Program-made: the position numbers and the translations under genes
Notes under the pieces: model-generated
What the model was told of the DNA's origin: nothing
Databases searched by the model: none
What the model saw: the letters and a program-made list of their open reading frames with translations, nothing else
In this document: positions 18,915 through 28,084 of the stretch, one piece after another
Layout of the letters: each line of letters opens with the position of its first letter
Position numbering within the stretch: position 1 is the stretch's first letter
Assembly (NCBI GenBank): GCA_046290435.1
Contig: JBKAGO010000003.1
Coordinates: 1 to 64,000, forward strand
DNA from: CAVQUE01 sp046290435
GTDB taxonomy: Bacteria; Actinomycetota; Acidimicrobiia; Acidimicrobiales; UBA8592
Reading direction: 5' to 3'
DNA length: 64,000 nt

Positions 18915-20051
18915 TCAGCGTCGGCCCAGCGAGTCGTCGGGCGGTGCCAGCAGCGGGCCCGGCTTCCCCAACAGGTACCCCTGGGAGAGATCACAGCCCA
19001 GGCTGGTGAGGGCTTCGAGTTCGGCTGGGGTCTCGATGCCCTCGGCCAGCGCTGTGATGTCCAGCTCATGGCACAGCTCGATCATCGAGGCCAACAGCCG
19101 GGTCCGGGTGTGGGACCGGTGCACGTCGCGGACGAGCTCGAGGTCGAACTTCACGATGTCGGGCTTGAGGCTCGCGAAACTGGTCAGACCTGCGTAGCCC
19201 GCGCCCAGGTCGTCGAGGGCGATACGGAAGCCACGGTCACGCAGCGCCCGGATGCGCCGCCGGGTCGACTCCGAATCACCGACTGCTGCCCGTTCGGTGA
19301 CCTCGATCACCACCCGGGACGCGATCTCGAGCAACGGCTCCTCGGGGGCATACAACGCCGGGTCGTCGAGCGACTCGGGCGACAGGTTGACGAACACCGT
19401 CGGCTCGCCCACCGCATCGGCGATGTCTCGGGCGACCAGAGCCCGGACGCTGCGGTCGAGATGATGGAGCCGGCCGGTCGCCGCCGCCGCGTCGAGCAGG
19501 TGGAGCGGCGTCGGCATGCGGGGATCGCCCGATCGCATCAGCGCCTCGTGGGCGATGACAGCCCCGGTCGAGATCGAGAAGATCGGCTGATACGCCATGT
19601 GGATCGACCCCATTGCAGCATCCAGGACGTCTCGGGTCGCAGGATCGTCGGGTGGCGCCTGCTTCGTCTGCAGGGCCAACGCGTCGTTGATGCACGCCGC
19701 GAGCTCCGGCGGTGAACAGGGCTTGGTCAAGAAGCGGAACACGGCGGCATCGTTGATGGCGGCGATGGTCGCCTCGAGCGATGCCTGCCCCGTCAGGATG
19801 ATCCGAGCGATCCGGGGATACTCGGCGCGGACCTCGGCCAACAGCACCGATCCGGGGGTCTCGGGCATCTGCTCGTCGGACACGACGACGTCCACCGTGG
19901 TCTCGGCGAGGACCGCTCGAGCCTCTCGAGCCGAGTTCGCGGTGAGTACCCGGAACGGCTGGCGTCGCATCGTGGCGCGGAACCCATCGGTCACGCCGGG
20001 CTCGTCGTCGACGAACAGCACCGTCGGCCGATCGGAGGAAGCATTGGTCAT
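18915..20051 (-). CDS. response regulator with EAL (c-di-GMP phosphodiesterase) output
   Basis: A 378-residue two-domain protein. The receiver domain spans residues about 8-125 (VLFVDDEPG, phospho-acceptor in VVVSDEQMP, FLTKPCSP). An EAL domain follows. The catalytic set is intact: HEALMR, VFVNLSPES, VIEVTE, ALDDLGAGYAG, KFDLELV, AEGIET and the C-terminal LSQGYLLGKP. It should hydrolyse c-di-GMP under phosphorylation control. Its ATG overlaps the stop of the HDOD regulator by ATGA (20048-20051), so kinase and both regulators come from one coupled message. Confidence 0.96.
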   Translation of the reverse strand: MTNASSDRPTVLFVDDEPGVTDGFRATMRRQPFRVLTANSAREARAVLAETTVDVVVSDEQMPETPGSVLLAEVRAEYPRIARIILTGQASLEATIAAINDAAVFRFLTKPCSPPELAACINDALALQTKQAPPDDPATRDVLDAAMGSIHMAYQPIFSISTGAVIAHEALMRSGDPRMPTPLHLLDAAAATGRLHHLDRSVRALVARDIADAVGEPTVFVNLSPESLDDPALYAPEEPLLEIASRVVIEVTERAAVGDSESTRRRIRALRDRGFRIALDDLGAGYAGLTSFASLKPDIVKFDLELVRDVHRSHTRTRLLASMIELCHELDITALAEGIETPAELEALTSLGCDLSQGYLLGKPGPLLAPPDDSLGRR

Positions 20052-21196
20052 TTCCGGGCTCCGGCAGCCGTTGCGACGGGGATCCGATGCGGCGCACCGA
20101 TGTCGCTGCCCGAGGGGCCCTCCAACACCGCGAGGCGGGCCGCTCTCACGGCGTCGACGAGCGGTAGCGGTGCAAGGGTGCTGCGGGGCTCGTCGTAGGC
20201 CCCGGTCACCGCGTCGACCAGATGCTCGGGCAGGCCCCAGATCGACAGCAGATGCCCGGCGATGTCGGGATGGGCGAGGCCGAACAGCTCGCGCTCGGCC
20301 TCGACCAACGAGATGTCGGCCTCGAGCGCATACGCATACGCCTCCGCGAGGCGATCGCCCACGATGGCCGCTTCGACCAGCAGGCCCGTGGAGTGCAGAA
20401 GACCCGCGACGTGGGCTGCCATGGCATCCTCGGTGCGGGCGATCCGGGCTGCGAGCTCGCCGACCGCGGACGCGAAGGCTCGCATCCCGTCGGCACCGAA
20501 GCCGGGGATCGGCTCGGCCGCCGCCATCTGTCCGAGCACTTCCTGCGACAGCACCAGCTGAGCGATGTTGGTGAGCCCGACGCGCACCACCGCCGAGGGC
20601 AGATCGTCGATCCGCTCGCCCATCGTGAACGCCGAGTTGGCCAGCTGCAGCAGCTTCGCGGCGATCGCCGGATCCGACCCCGCCACCTCGGCGACCCGGT
20701 CGGCCGATGCATCGTCGGAAGCGGCCAGCGCCATCACGGCGCCATAGAGACGCGGGACCGCCGGCAGGCTCTCGATGCCGGTCACCGCGGCGGCCAGGAC
20801 GGGGTCGGCCAGCAGCCGGCGGTAGCGCACCGCAGCGGCCAGGGCATCGATCAGGCGAGAACGGTCACAGGGCTTCGACAGCCACCGATGCACCAGCGGC
20901 ATGGCCCGGCGCACGGTCTCCTCGGTCCCGTCGGCGGTCAGCGCGTAGCGAACGACCGTCGGATGCTGCGCCCGTATCCGGCCCAGTAGCTCGACACCGT
21001 CCATGTCGGGCATACGGAGATCGGCGATCACGACATCGACCGAGCGCGTCTCGAGCACCTCGAGGGCCTCGGCGCAATGGGTCGCGAACACGAGATCGTA
21101 GATGCGTCGCTCCCGCCGTAGCGCGGCCCGCAGGGCATCGAGCAGCTGCGGGTCGTCGTCGACGAAGAGCACGACCGGACGCTCGACCGCTGTCAT
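20048..21196 (-). CDS. response regulator with HDOD output domain
   Basis: A 382-residue protein. The receiver domain (VLFVDDDPQLLDALR, VVIADLRMPDMDGVELL, WLSKPCDRSRL) is joined to an HDOD domain (LPAVPRLYGAVMALAASDD, DPAIAAKLLQLANSAF, LPSAVVRVGLTNIAQLVLSQ). The region AHVAGLLHSTGLLVEAAIV resembles an HD site but lacks the full HD pair, as HDOD domains do. Such proteins relay signals in motility and c-di-GMP networks. ATGA overlaps link it to the kinase upstream (21193-21196) and the EAL regulator downstream. Confidence 0.95.
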   Translation of the reverse strand: MTAVERPVVLFVDDDPQLLDALRAALRRERRIYDLVFATHCAEALEVLETRSVDVVIADLRMPDMDGVELLGRIRAQHPTVVRYALTADGTEETVRRAMPLVHRWLSKPCDRSRLIDALAAAVRYRRLLADPVLAAAVTGIESLPAVPRLYGAVMALAASDDASADRVAEVAGSDPAIAAKLLQLANSAFTMGERIDDLPSAVVRVGLTNIAQLVLSQEVLGQMAAAEPIPGFGADGMRAFASAVGELAARIARTEDAMAAHVAGLLHSTGLLVEAAIVGDRLAEAYAYALEADISLVEAERELFGLAHPDIAGHLLSIWGLPEHLVDAVTGAYDEPRSTLAPLPLVDAVRAARLAVLEGPSGSDIGAPHRIPVATAAGARK

Positions 21197-22122
21197 GGCG
21201 CCTGCTCCATCGGGAACCAGCACGTGATCTCGGTGCCGCTTCCGACCTGCGTGTCGACGCCGATCGTGCCGTCGTGGCGATCGAGGACCGTCGCAGCCAG
21301 CGCCAGGCCCTGCCCGGTGCCGCGTCCGGGGCCCTTCGTGGTGAAGAACGGATCGAAGACCCGGGGAAGGACATCGGCCTCGATGCCGTCGCCGTTGTCG
21401 CGTACGACGAGCTCGATGCCGTCGCGGGCGCTGCGGAGGATCACGTCGATGCGTGGTGGATCCTCCCGTGGCACCCGCGCCTCGATGGCGTGCGCGGCGT
21501 TCACGACCAGGTTGACCACCACTTGCCCGATGTCGCCGCGCTCGCACATCAACGGGGGCAACGGGGCCAGATCGAGCGACAGCTCGGCGACGTTCTTGTA
21601 CTCGTTGCGACAGACCGTGACGGCCGACCGGACGATCTCACTCATGTCGGCCAGCGCTCGGGCGCCGCCGGGATGTGAGAACTCCCGCATCGCGTGCACG
21701 ATCGAGGCGACCCGGCCGATCCCGTCGAAGGTGCGGGCGATCGCCCGCGGCGTCTCGGACTCGATGAACGCGGCATCGAGGTCGTCCTCGGCGACGAGCA
21801 GCGCCTCGGCCGCATCGGCGAAGTCGGGGTGTTCGGCCACCAGCGTCCGCAGCTCGCGGTAGCGGGCGAGCAGTTCGATCAGGTCCGTGACGGCGTCGGC
21901 CAGGAAGTGGACGGAGTCGCCGACGAACTGGATCGGGGTGTTGATCTCGTGGGCGATTCCCGCGGCCAGGCTGCCGATCGACTCGAGGCGTTGCGCCTGA
22001 CGGAGCTCGATCTCCTGGCGGGCGTCTTCGCGCGGATCCGCAGCTGCGACGTCGGCGTCGCAGCCGGGGCATCGTGTGGTCGCACGCGGGGGCGCGACGA
22101 GCGCGGGATCGATCGAGTTCAT
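21193..22122 (-). CDS. soluble sensor histidine kinase
   Basis: A 309-residue kinase without membrane segments or a recognisable sensor domain. A possible zinc knuckle CPGCDADV lies near residue 18-25. The H-box is SIGSLAAGIAHEINTPIQFV, with the phospho-accepting His near residue 58. The catalytic domain has the N-box VVVNLVVNAAHAIE, G1 DNGDGI, F-box DPFFTTK and G2 GTGQGLALA. It heads the coupled module with the HDOD and EAL regulators and is their likely phosphodonor. Because the sensor part is minimal, input may come through a partner protein or the zinc-knuckle region. Confidence 0.94.
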   Translation of the reverse strand: MNSIDPALVAPPRATTRCPGCDADVAAADPREDARQEIELRQAQRLESIGSLAAGIAHEINTPIQFVGDSVHFLADAVTDLIELLARYRELRTLVAEHPDFADAAEALLVAEDDLDAAFIESETPRAIARTFDGIGRVASIVHAMREFSHPGGARALADMSEIVRSAVTVCRNEYKNVAELSLDLAPLPPLMCERGDIGQVVVNLVVNAAHAIEARVPREDPPRIDVILRSARDGIELVVRDNGDGIEADVLPRVFDPFFTTKGPGRGTGQGLALAATVLDRHDGTIGVDTQVGSGTEITCWFPMEQAP

Positions 22123-22178
22123 GGGCCCGCATCCATCGGTGCCGCCGCCGCCGAATTGAGCGGATCGGGCGCAGTCGG

Positions 22179-22754
22179 TCAGGGCAACGCGCGCACCCAG
22201 TCGGTCACCGACCGCACCAGCAGATCGTCGTTCTTCTTCGGGTCGTGAGCGTCGCCGGGCAGTTCCACCAGCTCGGTGGGCCCAGCGATGGCACCGAGGT
22301 GCTCGCGCAGTTCGTCGGGCGTGCCGAAGGGGTCGCGGTCGCCCGACACCGCCAAGGTGGGCACCGCGATCGCGGGCAGATGCTCGATCCGCAACTTCTC
22401 GGGCTTGCCGGGAGGATGGAGCGGGTAGCTCAACAGGACGAGACCGGCGGCAGCGAGCCCGTCGGCGATCGCCATCGACGCTGCTCGCCCGCCGAGCGAC
22501 CGCCCGCCGAGGACGAGGCGGTCGGTGGCGACGCCGAGTTCGTCGGCCCAGGCCGTCGCGGCGTCGACGACCTCGGCGACCAACCCGGGCACCCGAGATG
22601 GCGGCTGACGGGGACCCTTGGCCCGGTAGGCGAAGTCGACGCGTCGCACGGGGACCGCAGGGTCGACCGAGAGCGCCTCCTCGACGGCGATGAAAACGCG
22701 GTGATCGCGGTGCCCACCGGCACCGTGGAACAGCAGGAGCCCGGCAGCGGTCAT
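22179..22754 (-). CDS. alpha/beta hydrolase (KANL3/Tex30-like family)
   Basis: A 191-residue compact alpha/beta hydrolase. It opens with LLLFHGAGGHRDHRVF (oxyanion region) and has the nucleophile elbow GGRSLGGRAAS. The acid is in VSGDRDPFGTPDEL and the histidine in LPGDAHDPKK. The architecture matches the predicted dienelactone-hydrolase-like group that includes Tex30/KANL3 homologues. The substrate is unknown. The hexamer TATCCT lies 8 nt upstream of the ATG. Confidence 0.88.
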   Translation of the reverse strand: MTAAGLLLFHGAGGHRDHRVFIAVEEALSVDPAVPVRRVDFAYRAKGPRQPPSRVPGLVAEVVDAATAWADELGVATDRLVLGGRSLGGRAASMAIADGLAAAGLVLLSYPLHPPGKPEKLRIEHLPAIAVPTLAVSGDRDPFGTPDELREHLGAIAGPTELVELPGDAHDPKKNDDLLVRSVTDWVRALP

Positions 22755-22762
22755 GACCGGCC

Positions 22763-22768
22763 AGGATA
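22763..22768 (-). promoter_or_regulatory. -10 element TATCCT, probable leaderless start
   Basis: On the minus strand TATCCT is 8 nt before ATG 22754, with no Shine-Dalgarno in between. Confidence 0.5.
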
Positions 22769-22801
22769 GGCGGGCCGGGCCGTGGACCCCGGCGGCTCAC
22801 C

Positions 22802-23509
22802 TCAGGAGCTGAGCAGGATCCGGCGCGCTTCGGTCAGATCGGCGATGCGCTGCGCCGCCTCGGCGTCGGTGCCGCCGGTGTCGGGATGCGCCGTGCGCAG
22901 CAGCTCGCGGAAGCGCTGCTGGATCTCCACCCGAGGCGGCGCACCGGCGTCGACGTTGCCCAGACCGAGGGTGTCGAGGGCCCATCCGACCGGGTCGGCA
23001 AAACCATCGGCGGACACGAAGGCGTCCTCGCGGCCGGTGAGGTGGGCGATCAGGCGGCCGTCGACCGGGCCCTGCCACTTCGCGCCCCGACGCATGATGT
23101 CCATGATGTCGGGGCGGTCCTGGTAGGCGAATGCCCCCGCCGCATACGCAGCGCCCAGCACGTACTGCTCGGGCCGCCCGTTGGTGGACTCGAACACGAA
23201 GGTGAGCTTGCCGTCACGACGCTCCAGGCGGTGACGGCTCCGCGTCATGCCCACGGTGTCGACCTGGAGGCGATGCCGCAGACGGGGCTGGGGGATGCGT
23301 TCGCCTCGCTGCAGCTGCTGCAGAAGGCGCAGGTAGTCGCCCTGGAAGTCACTGTCGACGTCACGTAGGAACCGGGCCACGATGCCGGCGAGGAGAACGC
23401 CGCCCGGCCCAGGCGAGGGATCGATGGGCAGGTTCGTGCGTCCTACGGCGACACGGCGCGTGGGCGCGATGGGGCGCGAGTGATAGATCTCTATCTCGGC
23501 CAGACGCAC
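22802..23509 (-). CDS. J-domain (DnaJ-like) protein
   Basis: A 235-residue protein. The C-terminal about 45 residues form a short J-domain, VEIQQRFRELLRTAHPDTGGT, with the HPD motif that stimulates Hsp70 ATPase, followed by an arginine-rich helix IADLTEARRILLSS. The N-terminal 170 residues do not match a family I know. The C-terminal position of the J-domain differs from classical DnaJ, so this is likely a specialised cochaperone that delivers a client to DnaK. The GTG start has TAGCGT 7 nt upstream. Confidence 0.82.
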   Translation of the reverse strand: MRLAEIEIYHSRPIAPTRRVAVGRTNLPIDPSPGPGGVLLAGIVARFLRDVDSDFQGDYLRLLQQLQRGERIPQPRLRHRLQVDTVGMTRSRHRLERRDGKLTFVFESTNGRPEQYVLGAAYAAGAFAYQDRPDIMDIMRRGAKWQGPVDGRLIAHLTGREDAFVSADGFADPVGWALDTLGLGNVDAGAPPRVEIQQRFRELLRTAHPDTGGTDAEAAQRIADLTEARRILLSS

Positions 23510-23516
23510 CTTTTCG

Positions 23517-23522
23517 ACGCTA
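23517..23522 (-). promoter_or_regulatory. -10 element TAGCGT, probable leaderless start
   Basis: On the minus strand TAGCGT is 7 nt before GTG 23509; the gap (CGAAAAG) holds no Shine-Dalgarno. Confidence 0.5.
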
Positions 23523-23595
23523 CACAGTCTTGCCCGCTCGGCCCCAGCTCAGCGCCGGGCGTGTGCTGAGGCGTCTTCCCGCCATCGAGGGTTCG

Positions 23596-24405
23596 TCAGA
23601 CATAGGGGTGGAGGGTGGCACGCAGGGCGGCGGCGTCGTCCTCGATCTCGTCGTCGCCGGCTTCGAGACGTGCGGCGATCGATGTGGCCGATGCCACCAC
23701 GTTTCGCCACAACGCCGCCTCGTACCCGAACGGCAACGGCAGCTGGGGCGCCAGCGCCGCGGCATCGATCAGTTCGTGCTGCGCCTTGGGATCGCGGGGG
23801 CTGCGGCGCAGGACATCGGCAGCCAGGAACAGGGCCTCGACCACTTCGGTGCTCGTGACACCGGCGACACCTTGCCCGAAGGTGCCCTGACCGGTGAGTT
23901 CGGCCTGGGCATCTTCGATCATGTCGCCGACGATGTCCTCGTCGCCGGGATCGACCAGCAGGAAGCCGTTGCCCAACAGTTCGTGCTCGACCCCGGCCTC
24001 GTCGAGGCGCACGACGACCGCGTCGTGGAGCGAGGTGTTACGGGCACCGAGGTCGAAACCGACCCGCCCGCCCTCGGTGGCGGTGGCGTCGGCCGCGGAT
24101 GTGGCCATGCGATCGTCGATGTCCTCGATGATGTCGTCGACAGCCTGTTCGTCGGCCTCGCGCACCATCAGGGTGGGACCCTGCCACGCGTGCACGATCT
24201 TGGCCGACCAGAGATCACGGGCCACCTCGGCCCGAGCCGATCCGTTCCAGCCGTGCAGCTCGTACGCGATCTGGGCGCCCCCGGTGGCGGCGACGGTGTC
24301 GAGCGATCCCGGCGGGTGCGGCACCGTCGGGACCGCACATTCGACGCACTCGGCCACGTCCTCGGCGTATTCGAGCCCGCACTGGAAGCACCATGTCGCG
24401 ATCAT
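23596..24405 (-). CDS. hypothetical protein with N-terminal zinc ribbon
   Basis: A 269-residue acidic protein. The first 30 residues hold a four-cysteine ribbon (WCFQCGLEY and ECVECAVP). Two similar stretches follow, each of the type VHAWQGPTLMVREADEQAVDDIIEDI and LLGNGFLLVDPGDEDIVGDMIEDA. This suggests a duplicated small alpha/beta domain of the DUF2007-like kind. The C terminus is helical. No enzymatic motif is seen. It is divergent from glpX. Confidence 0.75.
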   Translation of the reverse strand: MIATWCFQCGLEYAEDVAECVECAVPTVPHPPGSLDTVAATGGAQIAYELHGWNGSARAEVARDLWSAKIVHAWQGPTLMVREADEQAVDDIIEDIDDRMATSAADATATEGGRVGFDLGARNTSLHDAVVVRLDEAGVEHELLGNGFLLVDPGDEDIVGDMIEDAQAELTGQGTFGQGVAGVTSTEVVEALFLAADVLRRSPRDPKAQHELIDAAALAPQLPLPFGYEAALWRNVVASATSIAARLEAGDDEIEDDAAALRATLHPYV

Positions 24406-24586
24406 CGGTCCCCATTCAACCAGTTCGGGGCCGAGACCGGTGGACCACCGGCACGCGGCGAAACATGCGGCCGATCGGTGCGGGCCCCCGATCGGCGAAC
24501 CGGGTCGGTTGACCCGATCGCTCCCCCACCGCTGCCCGGTTCGGTACCTTTGGGGGCGACAACGACGTCACGAAGGTGAGGCAGCT

Positions 24587-25576
24587 ATGGCCGACAAGGA
24601 ATCGCCCGATCGCAACCTGGCGATGGAGCTCGTCCGGGTGACCGAGGCCGCGGCGATGGCCGCAGCCCGGTGGATGGGTCGAGGCGACAAAGAGGGTGCC
24701 GACGGGGCCGCCGTCGACGCCATGCGCACCATGCTCGACTCCGTCCAGATGGACGGCATCGTCGTCATCGGCGAGGGCGAGAAGGACGAGGCGCCGATGC
24801 TGTACAACGGCGAGGTCCTCGGCGACGGTACCCCCATCCGCTGCGACGTCGCCGTCGATCCCATCGACGGCACCACCCTCACCGCGCTCGGACGCGCCAA
24901 CGCCATCGCCGTGCTCGCCGTCAGCGACCGCGGCACGATGTTCAACCCCGGCCCGTGCGTCTACATGGAGAAGATCGCCGTCGGCCGCGACTGCGCCGGG
25001 GTGATCGACCTCAATGCTCCCATCGCCGACAACCTCGCCGCCGTCGCGAAGGCCAAGGGCGAAGCGGTCCGCGACATCACGGTGGTCATCTTGGATCGCG
25101 ACCGCCACATCGACATCATCCGCGAGGTCCGCGAGGCCGGCGCCCGTATCCGGCTCATCCCCGACGGCGACGTCGCCGGCGCCATCTCGACCGCGTGGGA
25201 GGACTCGGGCGCCGACGTCCTGCTCGGCATCGGTGGGACCCCCGAGGGTGTCATCAGCGCCGCCGCCCTGAAAGCGATGGGCGGCGAGATCCAGGGCCGG
25301 CTGTGGCCCCGCAACGAGACCGAACGTCGGGCCGCCATGGACGAGGGCTACGACCTCGACCAGGTACTCACCACCGAGGACCTCATCAAGGGCGACAACT
25401 GCTTCTTCGCCGCCACCGGCATCACCGACGGCGACCTGTTGCGCGGCGTCCACTACGGCCCCGACTCCTGCAGCACCCAGTCGCTCGTCATGCGTTCGAA
25501 GTCGGGTACCGTCCGGCTCATCAACGGTCGCCACGTGCTCGACAAGCTGCGCGACTACGCAATCATCGACTACTGA
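24587..25576 (+). CDS. glpX: class II fructose-1,6-bisphosphatase GlpX
   Basis: A 329-residue gluconeogenic phosphatase that dephosphorylates fructose 1,6-bisphosphate. Family motifs are VVIGEGEKDEAPML, the metal-binding VAVDPIDGTTLTALG, LDRDRHIDIIREVREAGARI, IPDGDVAGAI and GIGGTPEGVISAAALKAMGG. The length is normal. GGTGAGG lies 5 nt before ATG 24587, a good ribosome binding site that fixes the start. An SDR gene and ppk2 follow on the same strand with gaps of 65 and 22 bp. Confidence 0.97.
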   Translation: MADKESPDRNLAMELVRVTEAAAMAAARWMGRGDKEGADGAAVDAMRTMLDSVQMDGIVVIGEGEKDEAPMLYNGEVLGDGTPIRCDVAVDPIDGTTLTALGRANAIAVLAVSDRGTMFNPGPCVYMEKIAVGRDCAGVIDLNAPIADNLAAVAKAKGEAVRDITVVILDRDRHIDIIREVREAGARIRLIPDGDVAGAISTAWEDSGADVLLGIGGTPEGVISAAALKAMGGEIQGRLWPRNETERRAAMDEGYDLDQVLTTEDLIKGDNCFFAATGITDGDLLRGVHYGPDSCSTQSLVMRSKSGTVRLINGRHVLDKLRDYAIIDY

Positions 25577-25641
25577 GCCAGCCCCGCGTCGCGCCGATCG
25601 TCCGGCGCGACGCCGGGCGCTCTCACCGGGGGAACGACGAC

Positions 25642-26490
25642 ATGACCGATTTGGATGGCGCGCACGCCCTCGTGACCGGAGGCGGCACCGGTATCGGCCT
25701 GGGGATCGCCGAACGGCTGGCCCAGGCCGGCGCGGTCGTCACCATCGCCGGCCGGCGCATCGACGTCCTCGATGACGCAGCGGACGACCTCCGTGCGCGC
25801 ACCGGTGCCCAGATCCGGGTCGTCGGCTGCGATGTCACCGACCCGGACCAGGTCGACGCCGCGGTCGCCCACGCTGCCGACGACACCGGCGCGCTGCAGA
25901 TCGCGGTGGCCAACGCCGGGTTCGGCACGGGCGGGCCGTTCCTCGCCACCGAGGCCGACACGTTCCGCCAGGTGCTCGAGGTCAACGTCGTGGGCGCCTT
26001 CTCGACCATCAAATCGGCGGGCCTGGCCATGCGCGACGGCGGCGGATCGATCATCGCCATCTCCTCCATCGCCGGCGCACTCGGCGGCCGCTTCCGGGCG
26101 GCGTACGCGTCGTCGAAGGCGGCGCTCGACATGATGGTCCGCAGCGCCGCCGACGAGCTCGGCGGGTTCGGCATCCGCATCAACTCGATCCGCCCCGGCG
26201 TGGTGCGCTCCGAGGCCACCGCATCGATGTTCGACAACCTACCCGAGGTCGTCGACGACTACCGGCGCCAGATGCCCTTGGGGTTCGTGGGCGAGGCCAC
26301 CGATGTCGGCGACGCCGTCGTGTGGTTGGCCTCCGACGCCAGCCGGTGGGTCACCGGGCAGGCCATCGCGGTCGACGGCGGCCACACCCTGCGTCGAGCC
26401 CCCGACCTGGAGGGTCCGCTACGAGCCCGTATGGGCGAGGAGGTCTACACCCGGTTCGTGCGCCCCGGCTACGGTCCCAACGGCACCTGA
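25642..26490 (+). CDS. short-chain dehydrogenase/reductase (SDR)
   Basis: A 282-residue classical SDR. The cofactor site is TGGGTGIGLGIAERL, with GRR at the end of beta-2 suggesting NADP preference. NAG is present in ANAGFG, and the catalytic triad is in AISSIAGALGG and YASSKAA. The C-terminal extension after DGGHTLRR is about 30 residues long. GGGGGA sits 8 nt before the ATG. The substrate is not predictable; homologues are common in fatty-acid or steroid catabolism. Confidence 0.93.
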   Translation: MTDLDGAHALVTGGGTGIGLGIAERLAQAGAVVTIAGRRIDVLDDAADDLRARTGAQIRVVGCDVTDPDQVDAAVAHAADDTGALQIAVANAGFGTGGPFLATEADTFRQVLEVNVVGAFSTIKSAGLAMRDGGGSIIAISSIAGALGGRFRAAYASSKAALDMMVRSAADELGGFGIRINSIRPGVVRSEATASMFDNLPEVVDDYRRQMPLGFVGEATDVGDAVVWLASDASRWVTGQAIAVDGGHTLRRAPDLEGPLRARMGEEVYTRFVRPGYGPNGT

Positions 26491-26512
26491 TCCCGCGTAC
26501 CCGGAGAGCCCC

Positions 26513-27328
26513 GTGGCCCCTGTCGTCGACACCAGCCGTTTCCGTATCGAGCCCGACACCGAGGTCGACCTCGCCCAGCGCGACGCCGACGTCGACGACG
26601 GCTGGTCCAAATCGGAGCTGAAGGACCTCGTCGAGCCCCTCAACGAGCGCCTCGAAGAGCTGCAGGAGCTGCTGTACGCCAACGGAAGTCACCGCCTGCT
26701 CGTCGTGTTGCAGGCCACCGACACCGGCGGCAAGGACGGCACGATCCGCCACGTGTTCGACGGAACCAATCCCCAGGGCGTCAAGGTCGCGTCGTTCAAG
26801 AAGCCCAGCGACGTCGAGCTGGCGCGCGACTACCTGTGGCGGGTCCACCAGCACGTCCCGGCCGACGGCGAGATCACGATCTTCAACCGCAGCCACTACG
26901 AGGACGTGCTGATCGTGCGGGTCCACGAACTCGTTCCCGAGGAGCGGTGGTCCCGCCGATACCACCACATCCGCGAGTTCGAGCGACTCCTCGCCGACGA
27001 GGGCACCACCATCGTCAAGATCTTCCTGCACATCACCAAGGACGAGCAGAAGGACCGCCTGCAGTCCCGGCTCGACGAGCCGCACAAGCACTGGAAGTTC
27101 GCCAAGGGCGATCTGGCCGAACGGGCCCGCTGGGACGACTACCAAAAGGCGTTCGAGGCCATGTTGCGCGAGACCTCGACGCCGTGGGCGCCGTGGTACG
27201 TCGTGCCGGCGTGCGACAAGCGCTACCGCAACCTGGTCATCAGCCAGATCCTGGTCGAAACGCTCGAGTCATTCGACATGGACTGGCCCGAACCCGAAGA
27301 CGGCCTCGACGACATCGTCATCGACTGA
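26513..27328 (+). CDS. ppk2: polyphosphate kinase 2 family protein
   Basis: A 271-residue PPK2 of the short single-domain class that phosphorylates a nucleotide with polyphosphate. The Walker A region is LLVVLQATDTGGKDGTIRHV, Walker B IFNRSHYEDVLIVRV, and the lid region is HIREFERLLADEGTTIVKIF with KDRLQSRLDEP. The C-terminal motif WYVVPACDKRYRNLVISQI is typical. The start is GTG 26513 with GGAGAG 4-5 nt upstream. Whether AMP or ADP is preferred cannot be decided from motifs alone. It converges with the DivIVA-domain gene. Confidence 0.95.
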   Translation: MAPVVDTSRFRIEPDTEVDLAQRDADVDDGWSKSELKDLVEPLNERLEELQELLYANGSHRLLVVLQATDTGGKDGTIRHVFDGTNPQGVKVASFKKPSDVELARDYLWRVHQHVPADGEITIFNRSHYEDVLIVRVHELVPEERWSRRYHHIREFERLLADEGTTIVKIFLHITKDEQKDRLQSRLDEPHKHWKFAKGDLAERARWDDYQKAFEAMLRETSTPWAPWYVVPACDKRYRNLVISQILVETLESFDMDWPEPEDGLDDIVID

Positions 27329-27376
27329 CCGACCGACGGCGACGAACTCGGGTGGGGGCCGGCGGACCCCGCAGCG

Positions 27377-28084
27377 TCAGTTCGCCGACTGATCGGGTGG
27401 GGTGAAGATCGACGACGTCGCCGCCGTGGAGGGATGCGCAGGCGCCGGTGCCGGTGCCGGCGAGACCGGAGCCGACACGCGCTGGGACTCGCGCAGGTCG
27501 ATCAGGGTCTGGTCGATGACGTCGTCGCCGAGCGCGTCGGGCGACAATGCTGCGGTGTCGAGCGTCGATTCCATCGCCGCGAGGTCGCTGCGCAACGATG
27601 ACAGCGCCGCAGCCATGTCGTGCTTGCGTCGCACGAGCGCCTGCAGTTCGGTGCGCGCGGACCGCAGCACCTCACCAGCCTGCTCGCGGACCCGCTGCTC
27701 GCCGTCGCTGCGCAACAGCTCCGCATGGTGCTGGGCGTCGCCCAGGACACGGTCCGCCTGTTGACGGATGGTGTCGGCCTGCTCGGTGGCAGCAGCGAGG
27801 ACCTTGGCGGCTTCGATCTCGGCGTCGCGAAGCAGCTGCTCGGCCTCGGCCTCGGCCAGACGGCGCCGCTCGCCGACCTGGGCGTGGACATCGCGCAGCA
27901 GCGACGCCATCTCGGCGCCGGCAGCCTCGAGATCGACGTTGGCGCCTTCGGCTTCACGGACCCGCACATGGAGCGCCCGGTATTCCTCGGCGATCGCCCG
28001 CAGGAATCGGTCGACTTCTTCGGTGCGGTAGCCCCCACGCTTGACGGTCGAGAACGCAGCGCTCTCGATCTGCTCGGGTGTCAC
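27377..28084 (-). CDS. DivIVA domain-containing coiled-coil protein
   Basis: A 235-residue protein beginning with the DivIVA/GpsB membrane-binding motif ESAAFSTVKRGGYRTEEVDRF. A long alanine/glutamate-rich coiled coil (residues about 40-170) and a proline/alanine tail follow. DivIVA proteins mark curved membranes and organise polar growth or septation in actinobacteria. This copy is shorter than Wag31-type and may be an accessory scaffold. GGAGG lies 8 nt before the GTG start. It follows the atp operon in the same direction after a 257-bp gap. Confidence 0.93.
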   Translation of the reverse strand: MTPEQIESAAFSTVKRGGYRTEEVDRFLRAIAEEYRALHVRVREAEGANVDLEAAGAEMASLLRDVHAQVGERRRLAEAEAEQLLRDAEIEAAKVLAAATEQADTIRQQADRVLGDAQHHAELLRSDGEQRVREQAGEVLRSARTELQALVRRKHDMAAALSSLRSDLAAMESTLDTAALSPDALGDDVIDQTLIDLRESQRVSAPVSPAPAPAPAHPSTAATSSIFTPPDQSAN

